Assembly (NCBI GenBank): GCA_038236965.1
Contig: JBBRZF010000022.1
Span: 1-31,030, forward strand
Source: JBBRZF01 sp038236965
GTDB taxonomy: Bacteria > Acidobacteriota > Terriglobia > Terriglobales > Acidobacteriaceae
Length of the DNA: 31,030 nucleotides
Direction: 5' to 3'
Position numbers and translations under genes: made by a program. Of this stretch, positions 1-7,907 are shown piece after piece (positions within the stretch are counted from its first letter, which is position 1; each line of letters opens with the position of its first letter). The notes below the pieces were generated by a model that saw only the letters and a program-made list of their open reading frames with translations, had not been told where the DNA came from and made no database searches.

Positions 1-2
1 AC

Positions 3-1343
3 CTGGTTTGGGGCATTGCGTCCGTTTGGTTGCCGTTGCCTGTGGCGCTTGCCGGGTGCATCGGCCTCATGCTCACCGACCTGGTGTTGTCCTTCTGCAG
101 CATCTACTATCTGGATTTTGCCGACGCCGTCAGTTCGCTCGCGGATGTGACGCACCTCTCGCCGTGGTATTCCATCCTGGTCGGGGCCGCCTGTCTGGGT
201 GCTGTGTGCCTGTTGTCTTTAGGCATAACTGCTTTCGGCAAGGCTCGGCGCAACCAGGCATCCGCGTTTCAACTCGCCGCATTACTCTTGCTCTTGGTCT
301 TCGCCGATATCGGTAACGGCAGCAGCGTGCTCAGTCGTCGGCAAACGGTCATTTTGCCCGTCAACATCGCGGGATCGACGGTGTTGATCTCCTCGGCCCA
401 GATATACGGATTCGCCCAGGAACGGCGTCATCCTCAAAAAGTGGAAAACGTTCCGTCCGCGACAGCGCCATTGCTGCGCTCACGGTTCGACTCCAGCGAG
501 ATTGCAGGCCCCCGCGAGAATATTGTGCTCATCCTCGAAGAATCGCTGGGACTCTCGACGGATCCACAACTTACGGAAGCTGTTCTGGCGCCCTTCGGCG
601 AGCGGGCAATCAGCGAACGATACAAAGTAACGATGGGCTCAGTGCCGTTTCACGGCTCGACCGTGGCGGCCGAGTTTCGCGAATTGTGCGGCGCGGGGTT
701 GGGAGTGCGCTCCCGAGAAGCCGGCGCAGGCGCGCTGTCGGGATGCTTGCCGGGCAGATTGCGCAAAGCCGGATACCAGGTGGAAGCGATCCACGGATTC
801 ACGTCGCGCATGTTTCGCCGTGACCTTTGGTATCCGAAGCTCGGGTTTGATAGCTTTCTTGCCGCCGAGCAGCTAGGCACCACGCTCGCTCATTGCGGCT
901 TCGCGTTCGAAGGTGTTTGCGATGACCAGATTGCCAGCCACATCGGGCAACAGTTGCGGACGCCATCCTCGGCGCCGCGCTTCATTTACTGGCTCACTCT
1001 GAACTCGCATTTACCGGTGGAGACAAGCGCCGCCGATAAGGATACATTCGCTTGCTCGTCAATACCATCGGCAAAGGAATATGCGGACGTGTGCAACTTG
1101 TCGCGTGTGTTGCACTGGACCAACGCGGCCATTGCCAGACTGGCCGCCGACCCGGATCTTCCTCTGACCCGCTTCATCATCGTAGGCGACCACGCTCCGC
1201 CGTTCATCTCAGAACGTAAGCGCGCCCTCTACTCACAGTACAAGGTTCCCTACATCGAATTGACGCCACGAGCGAATCCCACGGCGTTCCCATCCGCAAG
1301 CCGCGAAGTAGCCAAGCATATTAGTGGTTCGCGGCACAATTGA
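3..1343 (+). CDS. Membrane sulfatase-fold transferase (LtaS/MdoB-like), 5' partial
   Basis: The frame is open to the left edge, so the true start lies outside the window; the first in-frame TTG at 30 is probably internal. The visible N-terminal part (to about nt 420) holds several hydrophobic membrane segments. The rest is an extracytoplasmic alkaline-phosphatase/sulfatase-superfamily domain: N-I-V-L-I-L-E-E-S near nt 517-545 carries the first metal-site Glu, G-S-T-V-A-A-E-F near 655-680 fits the Gly-x-Thr catalytic-Thr loop of LtaS-type enzymes, and T-L-N-S-H-L-P (near 1000) and G-D-H-A-P-P-F (near 1185-1206) supply metal-binding His/Asp. Family members move phosphoglycerol or phosphoethanolamine onto membrane glycans or lipids. 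The substrate here cannot be told. It ends 7 bp before the next gene, so the two are probably cotranscribed. Confidence 0.75.
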   Translation: MVWGIASVWLPLPVALAGCIGLMLTDLVLSFCSIYYLDFADAVSSLADVTHLSPWYSILVGAACLGAVCLLSLGITAFGKARRNQASAFQLAALLLLLVFADIGNGSSVLSRRQTVILPVNIAGSTVLISSAQIYGFAQERRHPQKVENVPSATAPLLRSRFDSSEIAGPRENIVLILEESLGLSTDPQLTEAVLAPFGERAISERYKVTMGSVPFHGSTVAAEFRELCGAGLGVRSREAGAGALSGCLPGRLRKAGYQVEAIHGFTSRMFRRDLWYPKLGFDSFLAAEQLGTTLAHCGFAFEGVCDDQIASHIGQQLRTPSSAPRFIYWLTLNSHLPVETSAADKDTFACSSIPSAKEYADVCNLSRVLHWTNAAIARLAADPDLPLTRFIIVGDHAPPFISERKRALYSQYKVPYIELTPRANPTAFPSASREVAKHISGSRHN

Positions 1344-1350
1344 AGGACCT

Positions 1351-1698
1351 ATGAGCCCTCTTTCGCGACCATTGTTGAACATACGAGTGCTGATCGAAAA
1401 GGACGAAAGCCGCGAGGAGAGCAAGCAATTCGTGGCTCGCGCTCTGGAAGTGGATGCCGAGTGCTCGGCCGGCAATTTTGAAAAGGCTCGCCGCGACATT
1501 ATCTCCGCAGTGGAACTTCATTTATTTTGCATGACGGCGAGGGAGGCTTCCACCTCGAAGTTCGTTCTGGAGGTTGCGCCCGAACTGACGAAGCGATGGA
1601 CGCAAGCGGCGGCGAATTTCCGGCCAGAGGTGTGGCGTCTGCGGGCCCCGGCGTCGGCTCAGATCGTGGTCGCCGGAGCGCGGGTAGTGCCCCAGTAG
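1351..1698 (+). CDS. Small HicB-like protein, function unknown
   Basis: 115 residues. The ATG at 1351 follows AAGGA by a few bases and lies 7 bp after the sulfatase stop. A longer reading starting at 1324 would overlap the sulfatase gene and is less likely. Residues about 8-50 (N-I-R-V-L-I-E-K-D, then Q-F-V-A-R-A-L-E-V-D, then a helix with A-x-x-D-I-I-S-A-V-E-L) have the strand-strand-helix pattern of HicB-like/DUF1902 domains, the partially degraded RNase-H fold used by many antitoxins. No HicA toxin gene is adjacent, so if the match is right it is an orphan. The C-terminal 35 residues show no recognisable motif. The family assignment is tentative and was made by eye. Confidence 0.55.
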   Translation: MSPLSRPLLNIRVLIEKDESREESKQFVARALEVDAECSAGNFEKARRDIISAVELHLFCMTAREASTSKFVLEVAPELTKRWTQAAANFRPEVWRLRAPASAQIVVAGARVVPQ

Positions 1699-1875
1699 TC
1701 ACCTCCGCCGTTGTCCATTTTGGGAGAAGAAACCAGAGTTCCCGAATCGGCATGTCATCAGTCGTGGAGGCGATTAATGCCGTGACAGTGCGGCTCTGGT
1801 TCTTGCACGATGGTGTTGCGGCAGATTCGAACGCCTGAAACTCATCGGTCCTATATCAGTGCAAGGAGTGATGCC

Positions 1876-2163
1876 ATGGAAGATATTACGAACGACTCGA
1901 CGGTGGTTGCGATGGACAGCGAAATGGCCGAGTTGGTCCGCGGCATTATCATCCCGGAGCTTGATCCCTTTGATCCGTCAGAGGCGAACGCCGTGCTGGA
2001 AGAGGCGCAACGCGGAAATGCGGCTGCTCAGTACATCGTAGGAATGGCACTGGAAAGCCTGCAGCCTCCACGCAAGAACGATGCACGCAACTGGTATATG
2101 CTAGCGGCGCAGAAGGGCTACGCGCCGGCGAAGGAAAAGTTGGAGTCTTTGCGTTTGCAGTAG
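1876..2163 (+). CDS. Short Sel1-repeat protein
   Basis: 95 residues. The ATG at 1876 is preceded by AAGGAG at 1862-1867, an 8-base spacing, which decides this start over the in-frame GTG at 1810. There is no signal peptide, so it is probably cytoplasmic. The C-terminal half contains a Sel1-like (TPR-related) repeat: G-N-A-A-A-Q-Y-I-V-G followed by A-R-N-W-Y-M-L-A-A-Q-K-G-Y-A-P-A-K, matching the usual G-x-x-x-A-Q and W-x-x-x-A-A-x-x-G-x-x-x-A pattern. Sel1 repeats bind proteins. The acidic N-terminal 45 residues resemble nothing I know. About 175 bp separate it from the previous gene, so it may have its own promoter; a strong hairpin terminator follows 26 bp after the stop. Confidence 0.7.
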   Translation: MEDITNDSTVVAMDSEMAELVRGIIIPELDPFDPSEANAVLEEAQRGNAAAQYIVGMALESLQPPRKNDARNWYMLAAQKGYAPAKEKLESLRLQ

Positions 2164-2188
2164 AAACGAGTCCATCCCCCGACAGCAG

Positions 2189-2226
2189 AACGCGCGCTAC
2201 GGTTTCTGAACCGTAGCGCGCGTTTT
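2189..2226 (+). terminator. Intrinsic terminator after the Sel1 gene
   Basis: Perfect 16-bp inverted repeat (2189-2204 with 2209-2224) around a TCTG loop, running into a TTTT tract. It lies between the convergent Sel1 gene and cysK. The minus-strand side lacks a T-run, so it is mainly a plus-strand terminator that cysK may share. Confidence 0.9.
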
Positions 2227-2285
2227 CGCGTTTAGGGGACCGTTCTATCCGTAGGGCGCGGTTTTCTTTTGCGCAAATCGCCGGG

Positions 2286-3257
2286 TTACAGTTCCACATC
2301 CTGTGTCGGAAGCTGCATGGCTTCATCGCGCAGTTGCTGGAAGAGGATGCTGCTGAGATAGCGTTCGCCGAAATCAGGCAACACGACGACGACGAGCTTA
2401 CCGGCATTCTCGGGCTTTTTCGCAACCTGCACGGCTGCGTAGGCGGCCGCGCCGCAGGAGATTCCGGAAAGGAGGCCTTCCTCTTTCGCGAGTCGTCGCG
2501 CCCAATCGACGGCCTCTTCGTTGGTCACGGTCACGATCTCGTCGATAAGTGTCGTGTCCAGGTTCTTTGGGATGAAGCCGGTTCCTATGCCTTGGATTTT
2601 ATGGGGCGACGGTTTGCCGCCACTCAATACGGCGCTATCGGCAGGCTCAACGGCGACTATCCTGAAGTCGGGCTTCTTCGGTTTGATGTAGCGTCCCACG
2701 CCGGTGATGGTGCCGCCGGTTCCTGCTCCCGCTACAAGAATGTCGATTTTTCCATCCGTGTCATTCCATAGTTCGGGACCAGTGGTTTCGAAATGTATCT
2801 TCGGATTGGAAGGGTTGTCGAACTGTTGCAGGATGTATCCGTTCGGGGTTTCGGCAAGGATCTCGTTGGCGCGTTTGATGGCGCCCTTCATGCCCTTGGG
2901 ACCGGGGGTGAGTCGGAGTTCGCATCCGTAGGCTCTAAGAATGACGCGGCGTTCCAGGCTCATCGAATCCGGCATCACCAGGATCAATCTGTATCCGCGA
3001 ACTGCAGCCACAAAAGCCAATCCTATGCCCGTGTTCCCGCTGGTCGGTTCAATGAGGACGGTCTTGCCTGGGGTGATCGTTCCCTCGCGCTCGGCTTCCA
3101 GGATCATGCTAACGCCGATACGGTCCTTGATCGAGTTTGCCGGGTTGAAGCTTTCCAGCTTCGCAGCGACGCGCGCCACGCAGCCTTGCGTGATGCGGTT
3201 CAGATATACAAGGGGAGTGTTGCCGATCAATTCGGTGACGTCATTCGCTATCTTCAA
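2286..3257 (-). CDS. cysK: Cysteine synthase A (O-acetylserine sulfhydrylase)
   Basis: 323 residues, normal for the family. PLP-dependent enzyme making cysteine from O-acetylserine and sulfide in the cytoplasm, the last step of sulfate assimilation. Lys44 in N-P-A-N-S-I-K-D-R is the Schiff-base lysine. T-S-G-N-T-G at 72-77 is the substrate-binding Asn loop, and G-T-G-G-T (near 180) binds the PLP phosphate. The C-terminal I-S-C-G-A-A serine-region motif is also present. The start is a TTG at 3257-3255: AAGGAG lies 6 bases upstream and the N-terminus I-A-N-D-V-T-E-L-I-G-N-T-P-L is that expected for CysK. No cysE or sulfate-reduction genes are near. A cystathionine-beta-synthase-type enzyme is possible but less likely, as there is no CBS extension. 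Confidence 0.95.
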   Translation of the reverse strand: MKIANDVTELIGNTPLVYLNRITQGCVARVAAKLESFNPANSIKDRIGVSMILEAEREGTITPGKTVLIEPTSGNTGIGLAFVAAVRGYRLILVMPDSMSLERRVILRAYGCELRLTPGPKGMKGAIKRANEILAETPNGYILQQFDNPSNPKIHFETTGPELWNDTDGKIDILVAGAGTGGTITGVGRYIKPKKPDFRIVAVEPADSAVLSGGKPSPHKIQGIGTGFIPKNLDTTLIDEIVTVTNEEAVDWARRLAKEEGLLSGISCGAAAYAAVQVAKKPENAGKLVVVVLPDFGERYLSSILFQQLRDEAMQLPTQDVEL

Positions 3258-3311
3258 AGCGCGCTCCTTACAGCTACGTTAGAAAATGGATGCGCGGCGC
3301 AACAGATTGAC

Positions 3312-3554
3312 TCAGCTTCGAGAAGATTTTTCTCGCGAGGCCCGCTCCAGCCAATCGGCCAGATAGTCGACCATGACTCCGGGATATCGAGCCTTCTGGA
3401 AATGCCTTTGGGCGATACCCCTGCATTCGTCTGCTCGCTGGTAGTGAGTACGAAGGTTGGTATGTTCGACTTTTGCCGAAGCGAAAGCCTGTTCAGGGCC
3501 AACTTCCAAGAAACGGTCGGATGCCGAAAATCTGCAGCTAAATAGCCCACCCAA
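3312..3554 (-). CDS. Doubtful small reading frame, unknown
   Basis: 80 residues from a TTG at 3554 with a weak AAAGAG upstream. The last 50 residues look protein-like (Y-Q-R-A-D-E-C-R-G-I-A-Q-R then Y-P-G-V-M-V-D-Y-L-A-D-W-L-E-R-A), an amphipathic helical pattern common in small bacterial proteins. The first 30 residues do not look convincing. This is the only candidate gene in the 350-bp stretch 3258-3608 between cysK and the Ig/propeller gene. It may be a decayed remnant or chance, and I recognise no family. Confidence 0.28.
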   Translation of the reverse strand: MGGLFSCRFSASDRFLEVGPEQAFASAKVEHTNLRTHYQRADECRGIAQRHFQKARYPGVMVDYLADWLERASREKSSRS

Positions 3555-3608
3555 GCTGCTCTTTGAGCATCTCTCTCAACGTCTGCGAGTTAGGCCTGGG
3601 GACTCAAA

Positions 3609-6600
3609 ATGTCGTTTGCTGGTGTGCTTCGCTTCCGTCTGCTTCCGCTTTTTTGCTTTGTTTCCCTGGTGCTCGTCTATGCCACTCCGGTCGCCGCTCA
3701 TAATCCTTGTCCTACCGCCACAGATCCAGATCCCTCGGTAAGTCTTTGTGCGCCCCTCGATGGTGCCACCGTGACGTCGCCTGTCCACATATTGGCCGGA
3801 ACCACTTCCACGGCGACGGTCACCTATATCGAAGTTTGGGTCGACGGAGTGAAACAGTACCACCTGAACGACGATTATCTGGACATCGATTTAGCGATGG
3901 GGAATGGGACACACCGAGTCACGGTCCAGGCCTATAACGGAGTGGTCTTCAAGAAGACCGTGAACATCACTGTCTCAGGAGTTGCAGGCGGCGGCGGAAG
4001 TTGCGTTCCTGGTACGGCGGTCGATCCCTCGGTAACCATCTGCTCACCTGCCAGCGGAAGCAGCGTGGCCTCGCCGGTCAACGTAGTTGCAGCGGCTAAT
4101 TCGAGCAAGGCCGTAAGTTATTTGCAGGTCTATCTGGACGGAACCAAGATTTACCAGACGAGCGGCTCGACCCTGAATACCAATCTCGTCATGGCCGCTG
4201 GTTCCCACAAGTTGACGGTGCAGGGATATAACGGTGTCCTCTTCAAGACATCTGAAACCATCACCGTCACCAGCGGCACTCCGTCCGTTTCTGTCACTGT
4301 CAGTCCGGCCTCGGCATCCGTCGCGGTCAACGCTACTCAGCAATTCACGGCGACGGTCGCTAACGCTTCGGACACGAGCGTCACCTGGTTCGTCGACGGA
4401 ATCCAGGGAGGGAACGCTCCAGTCGGGAGCATTGATGTGAGCGCGAATCCGGCGACCTATCTTGCTCCGGCGGCGAACGGATCGCACGCGGTGAAAGCTA
4501 TAAGCAACTTTGATAACACTAAATCCGCAACCGCGACGGTCACCATCTCAGGCGGCACAGGAGGCGGTATCTGCACGCCCAACACGGCTGATTCTACGGT
4601 GACTATTTGTGCGCCAGCGACTGATGCCACCGTAACTTCGCCTGTGGCTATAAGCGCGGTAGCAACGTCTGCGGCGGCTGTCCAGTTCATGCAAATCTAT
4701 GTGGACGGAGTGAAGCAGTATCAGCAGAACAACACGACCAACATCAATACCAGTCTTGCAATCTCCGGCGGCACGCATCGGCTCACCGTACAGGCCTACA
4801 ACGGCACCTACTTCAAGTCCACGGAGAACATCACCGTCAGCTCTGCTCCAGAAGTCAATGTCTCGGTTTCGCCGTCGTCGCCAAGTATCGCCAAGAGCGC
4901 GACCCAGCAGTTCACTGCGACGGTGATCAATACTTCAAACACGGCGATAGCGTGGTCCGTGGATGGAGTGGCAGGCGGCAATGCCACGGTCGGCACCATC
5001 GATGCGTCGGCGAATCTGGCTACCTATACGGCGCCTGCGACGGACAGTGTTCACACCATCATGGCGACCAGCCAGGCGGATACCTCGAAATCCGGCAGTG
5101 CTACCGTCACGGTGGGAACGCCGCCTGTGCCTGCCTTCAAGGGCATGTTCACCTACAAGTACGATAACGCCCGTCAAGGCGCGAACATGGCGGAAACCGC
5201 GCTCACTCCGAGCAACGTGAACTCCAGCAACTTTGGCAAGAAGTGGGCATACACGGTCGACGGCTATGTTTACGCGATGCCGCTCTATGTGCCGGGTGTA
5301 AACGTCGGGGGAACGACGCGCAACGTGGTGTACATCGCCACAGAACACGATACGGTGTACGCATTCGACGCCGACGGTTCCACCACGAGTCCACTCTGGA
5401 AGAAGAGTTTCCTCAGCGCCACGGCCACCACCATTCCTCAGGCTGACGTGAGCAGCACAATCTTCCCGGAGATAGGCATCACGGGCACGCCCGTCATCGA
5501 CCCGGCGAGTAACACCATCTACGTAGTGGCAAATACCAAGGAGAGCGGCGCTTACTTCCAGCGATTGCATGCGCTCGACATCACCACCGGCAACGAGAAG
5601 TCAGGCAGTCCCGTCGATATCAAGGCAACGGTGAAGGGAACTGGCGACGGAACCGACGGTAGCGGCAACGTAGCCTTCCAGCCGAAGATTCAACTGCAAC
5701 GTCCGGCGCTCACGCTCTACAACGGCGTGGTGTACATCGCATGGGCGTCGCATGGAGACAACGGTCCTTATCACGGCTGGGTCATCGGTTACGACGCGAC
5801 CACGCTGGCGCAGGTCGCCGTCCACAACAATTCGCCGAATGGGCGTCGCGGCGGCATCTGGATGAGCGGTGGCGGTCTGGCGGTGGATGAAGTTTCTGGC
5901 GGGCTGTTCTATATGTCCGGCAACGGAACCTTCACGGCGAACACTGGCGGTAAAGAATATGGCGACAGCATGATCAAGCTGAATGCCAGCGGAGCCGTGA
6001 CCGATTACTTCACGCCGTTCGACCAGGCGAACATGAATATGCATGACCTGGACCTCGGAGTGGGTGCGCCGACCGTCTTACCAGACCAGTCGGGCACGCA
6101 TCCACATCTCGTGGTCGGCGCAGGAAAAACAGCCTCCATCTACCTGGTCGATCGCGACAACATGGGCCACTTCAACAGCGCGAGCAATAACCAGATCGTG
6201 CAGTATCTTCCGAACGCCCTGACCAGCCATTGCCACGAACAACCAGTGGTTTGGAATGGAACTGTTTATTTCAGCACTGAGACCGGACCGATGTCTGCGT
6301 GGAATCTCTCGGGCGGGTTGCTCTCCACGATGCCAACCTCAAAGACAACGAACAATTTCGATTTCCCCGGGCCGAATCCGGTCATCAGCGCGAATGGAAA
6401 TTCCGATGGCATTTTGTGGGCGATCGATAAACCTTCGACCGGAGGGGCAGTGTTGCGCGCTTATGATGCGGTCAATCTCGCTACCGAACTCTACGACAGC
6501 AACCAGGTCAGCGCGCGCGACTCGCTGGTGACGGCCGTGAAATTCGTGCCTCCGCTGGTGGCCAACGGACACGTCTACGTCGTATTGAAGGGGCAGGTCG

Positions 6601-6623
6601 CCGTCTTCGGGTTGCTGAAATGA
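3609..6623 (+). CDS. Large secreted Ig-like and PQQ beta-propeller protein
   Basis: 1004 residues. A signal peptide occupies about 1-30 (hydrophobic core, A-A before H-N-P-C). Five Ig-like modules of two kinds then alternate: type A at about 41-123, 138-221 and 328-411, and type B (Big2-like, with A-T-Q-Q-F-T-A-T-V) at about 226-314 and 414-502, giving the order A-A-B-A-B. Residues 513-1004 form a PQQ-type beta-propeller with repeats such as Y-I-A-T-E-H-D-T-V-Y-A-F-D-A-D-G. Each A module is preceded by a Cys pair (34/47, 132/145, 322/334), suggesting a disulfide. Such proteins are exported and probably act at the cell surface in binding; the propeller shows no obvious catalytic site, and quinone binding cannot be claimed. 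The start ATG follows G-rich sequence but no clear Shine-Dalgarno. Overlaps the next gene by 4 bp. Confidence 0.85.
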   Translation: MSFAGVLRFRLLPLFCFVSLVLVYATPVAAHNPCPTATDPDPSVSLCAPLDGATVTSPVHILAGTTSTATVTYIEVWVDGVKQYHLNDDYLDIDLAMGNGTHRVTVQAYNGVVFKKTVNITVSGVAGGGGSCVPGTAVDPSVTICSPASGSSVASPVNVVAAANSSKAVSYLQVYLDGTKIYQTSGSTLNTNLVMAAGSHKLTVQGYNGVLFKTSETITVTSGTPSVSVTVSPASASVAVNATQQFTATVANASDTSVTWFVDGIQGGNAPVGSIDVSANPATYLAPAANGSHAVKAISNFDNTKSATATVTISGGTGGGICTPNTADSTVTICAPATDATVTSPVAISAVATSAAAVQFMQIYVDGVKQYQQNNTTNINTSLAISGGTHRLTVQAYNGTYFKSTENITVSSAPEVNVSVSPSSPSIAKSATQQFTATVINTSNTAIAWSVDGVAGGNATVGTIDASANLATYTAPATDSVHTIMATSQADTSKSGSATVTVGTPPVPAFKGMFTYKYDNARQGANMAETALTPSNVNSSNFGKKWAYTVDGYVYAMPLYVPGVNVGGTTRNVVYIATEHDTVYAFDADGSTTSPLWKKSFLSATATTIPQADVSSTIFPEIGITGTPVIDPASNTIYVVANTKESGAYFQRLHALDITTGNEKSGSPVDIKATVKGTGDGTDGSGNVAFQPKIQLQRPALTLYNGVVYIAWASHGDNGPYHGWVIGYDATTLAQVAVHNNSPNGRRGGIWMSGGGLAVDEVSGGLFYMSGNGTFTANTGGKEYGDSMIKLNASGAVTDYFTPFDQANMNMHDLDLGVGAPTVLPDQSGTHPHLVVGAGKTASIYLVDRDNMGHFNSASNNQIVQYLPNALTSHCHEQPVVWNGTVYFSTETGPMSAWNLSGGLLSTMPTSKTTNNFDFPGPNPVISANGNSDGILWAIDKPSTGGAVLRAYDAVNLATELYDSNQVSARDSLVTAVKFVPPLVANGHVYVVLKGQVAVFGLLK

Positions 6624-7225
6624 GCCCAGGGCTGAAACCAAGCGCACCGCGGAGAACACTGGTATTCGCGTTCTTGTGCTTGCTGTGGCTGTTGCCTGCG
6701 AACGCGCAAGAGAAGAAGACACCTTGGACTGACTATCACAGCGAGCGCTGGATGTTTTGCGCGGCGTTCCCCTCGGGATGGCATCCGGAAGAACTCTTCG
6801 ACGGGATTCTGTTCCGCGCGAAGCCCCACGTCGGACATGACAACGACCCGGTGATAACGCTCGGGGGATACGAAGGAAAGAATTACGAAGGTCACTATAA
6901 ATCGCTCGAAGAGTTGGCGGACGATGCCCAGGACGATCTCCGCGACCAGATGGTGAGTCAGTTGCGCGCGACGAACACGGATAGCAAAATCCAGGGGAGT
7001 CCGGCGCTGGTCACGCGGCAAAGCTATCTGCGTGGCAGCGCCCCGTGGTCGGCAAAGCACATTCTCGTTCAGCGCGAAGATGGCGTCATAATGGAACTCT
7101 CTCTCAGTGGCCCCGATGAAGAATTCGAACGACTACTCCCTCAATTCGACGAAATGGTCGCATCCCGTTTTCAAAGAACCTGTGCCGGACTTCCACAGGA
7201 ACCGCGCAATAGCTCCTCGCGATAG
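6620..7225 (+). CDS. Small secreted protein coupled to the Ig/propeller gene
   Basis: 201 residues. The start overlaps the previous stop (ATGA), a classic translational-coupling arrangement. A signal peptide covers about 1-30 (two Arg, then F-A-F-L-C-L-L-W-L-L, with A-N-A-Q as the cleavage site). The mature part begins with Y-H-S-E-R-W-M-F-C-A-A-F-P-S-G-W, reminiscent of the PsbP/DcrB-like fold (short surface-adhering or lipoprotein-like domains), but the resemblance is only by eye. Two Cys (Cys53 and one near residue 189) could form a disulfide. It is likely a periplasmic or outer-surface partner of the upstream protein. No enzymatic motif is seen. Confidence 0.75.
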   Translation: MSPGLKPSAPRRTLVFAFLCLLWLLPANAQEKKTPWTDYHSERWMFCAAFPSGWHPEELFDGILFRAKPHVGHDNDPVITLGGYEGKNYEGHYKSLEELADDAQDDLRDQMVSQLRATNTDSKIQGSPALVTRQSYLRGSAPWSAKHILVQREDGVIMELSLSGPDEEFERLLPQFDEMVASRFQRTCAGLPQEPRNSSSR

Positions 7226-7285
7226 CCGACCAAACAATCGAGCGTGACATAATAAAGTGAGATCAAGTAGGAAGTTCACACGCTC

Positions 7286-7843
7286 ATGAAGATCGGTGTA
7301 CTCGCATTGCAGGGCGATTTCGACGCCCATCGCCGTCGTCTGGAAGAACTCGGTGCCGAGGTGGTACTCGTGCGCAAGCCCGAGCAGTTCGACCAGGTAG
7401 AAGGACTCGTCATCCCCGGCGGAGAATCCTCAACATTCTTGAAACTGCTCGGCGAAGCCGGCTTCCAGAAGCTGGCGGAGTTCGTTCGCAGCAAGCCGAC
7501 GTTCGGCACCTGTGCGGGTGCGATCCTGCTCGCGCGCGAAGTGCAAAATCCCGATCAGCACGGGCTTGGCGCACTCGACATCACTGTGCGCCGCAACGCT
7601 TACGGACGTCAGCTAGAATCCACCATTCTCACGTCGCTCACCAAGCTAGCGGGCGGAGAACTGGAACAGGTGTACATCCGCGCGCCGCGCATCGAGCAGG
7701 TAGGGACTGGCGTAGAGGTATTGGCCGAGCGTGAGGGTTATCCCGTGCTGGTTCGCCAGGGGAATAAGATGGCCGCCACCTTCCACCCCGAACTATCGGA
7801 GGATACGCGCGTTCATGCCGAGTTTCTGAAACTGGTGAAATAG
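7286..7843 (+). CDS. pdxT: Pyridoxal 5'-phosphate synthase glutaminase subunit
   Basis: 185 residues, normal for the family. Class-I-type glutaminase that releases ammonia from glutamine for PdxS, which builds PLP from ribose 5-phosphate and glyceraldehyde 3-phosphate. The start M-K-I-G-V-L-A-L-Q-G-D-F is diagnostic. P-G-G-E-S-S-T sits at 44-50, the nucleophile Cys76 in G-T-C-A-G, and His167 and Glu169 in F-H-P-E complete the triad. The ATG follows AGGAAG at a longish spacing of about 11 bases. The synthase partner pdxS is not in the window, although the two genes are often adjacent, so it must lie elsewhere. Likely monocistronic or cotranscribed with miaB, 64 bp downstream. Confidence 0.95.
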   Translation: MKIGVLALQGDFDAHRRRLEELGAEVVLVRKPEQFDQVEGLVIPGGESSTFLKLLGEAGFQKLAEFVRSKPTFGTCAGAILLAREVQNPDQHGLGALDITVRRNAYGRQLESTILTSLTKLAGGELEQVYIRAPRIEQVGTGVEVLAEREGYPVLVRQGNKMAATFHPELSEDTRVHAEFLKLVK

Positions 7844-7907
7844 GCGGAGCAGAGCCGAAATCCGCTATACTGACCCAACGCATTCCCCTTCAAGGATCAG
7901 TTTTCCA

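Noticed and set aside
2793..3545. 250-residue plus-strand frame
   Set aside because: Mostly antisense to cysK; composition is typical of a shadow frame and no start signal is seen.
4935..5570. 211-residue minus-strand frame inside the Ig/propeller gene
   Set aside because: Arg/His/Val-rich shadow of a clear domain protein.
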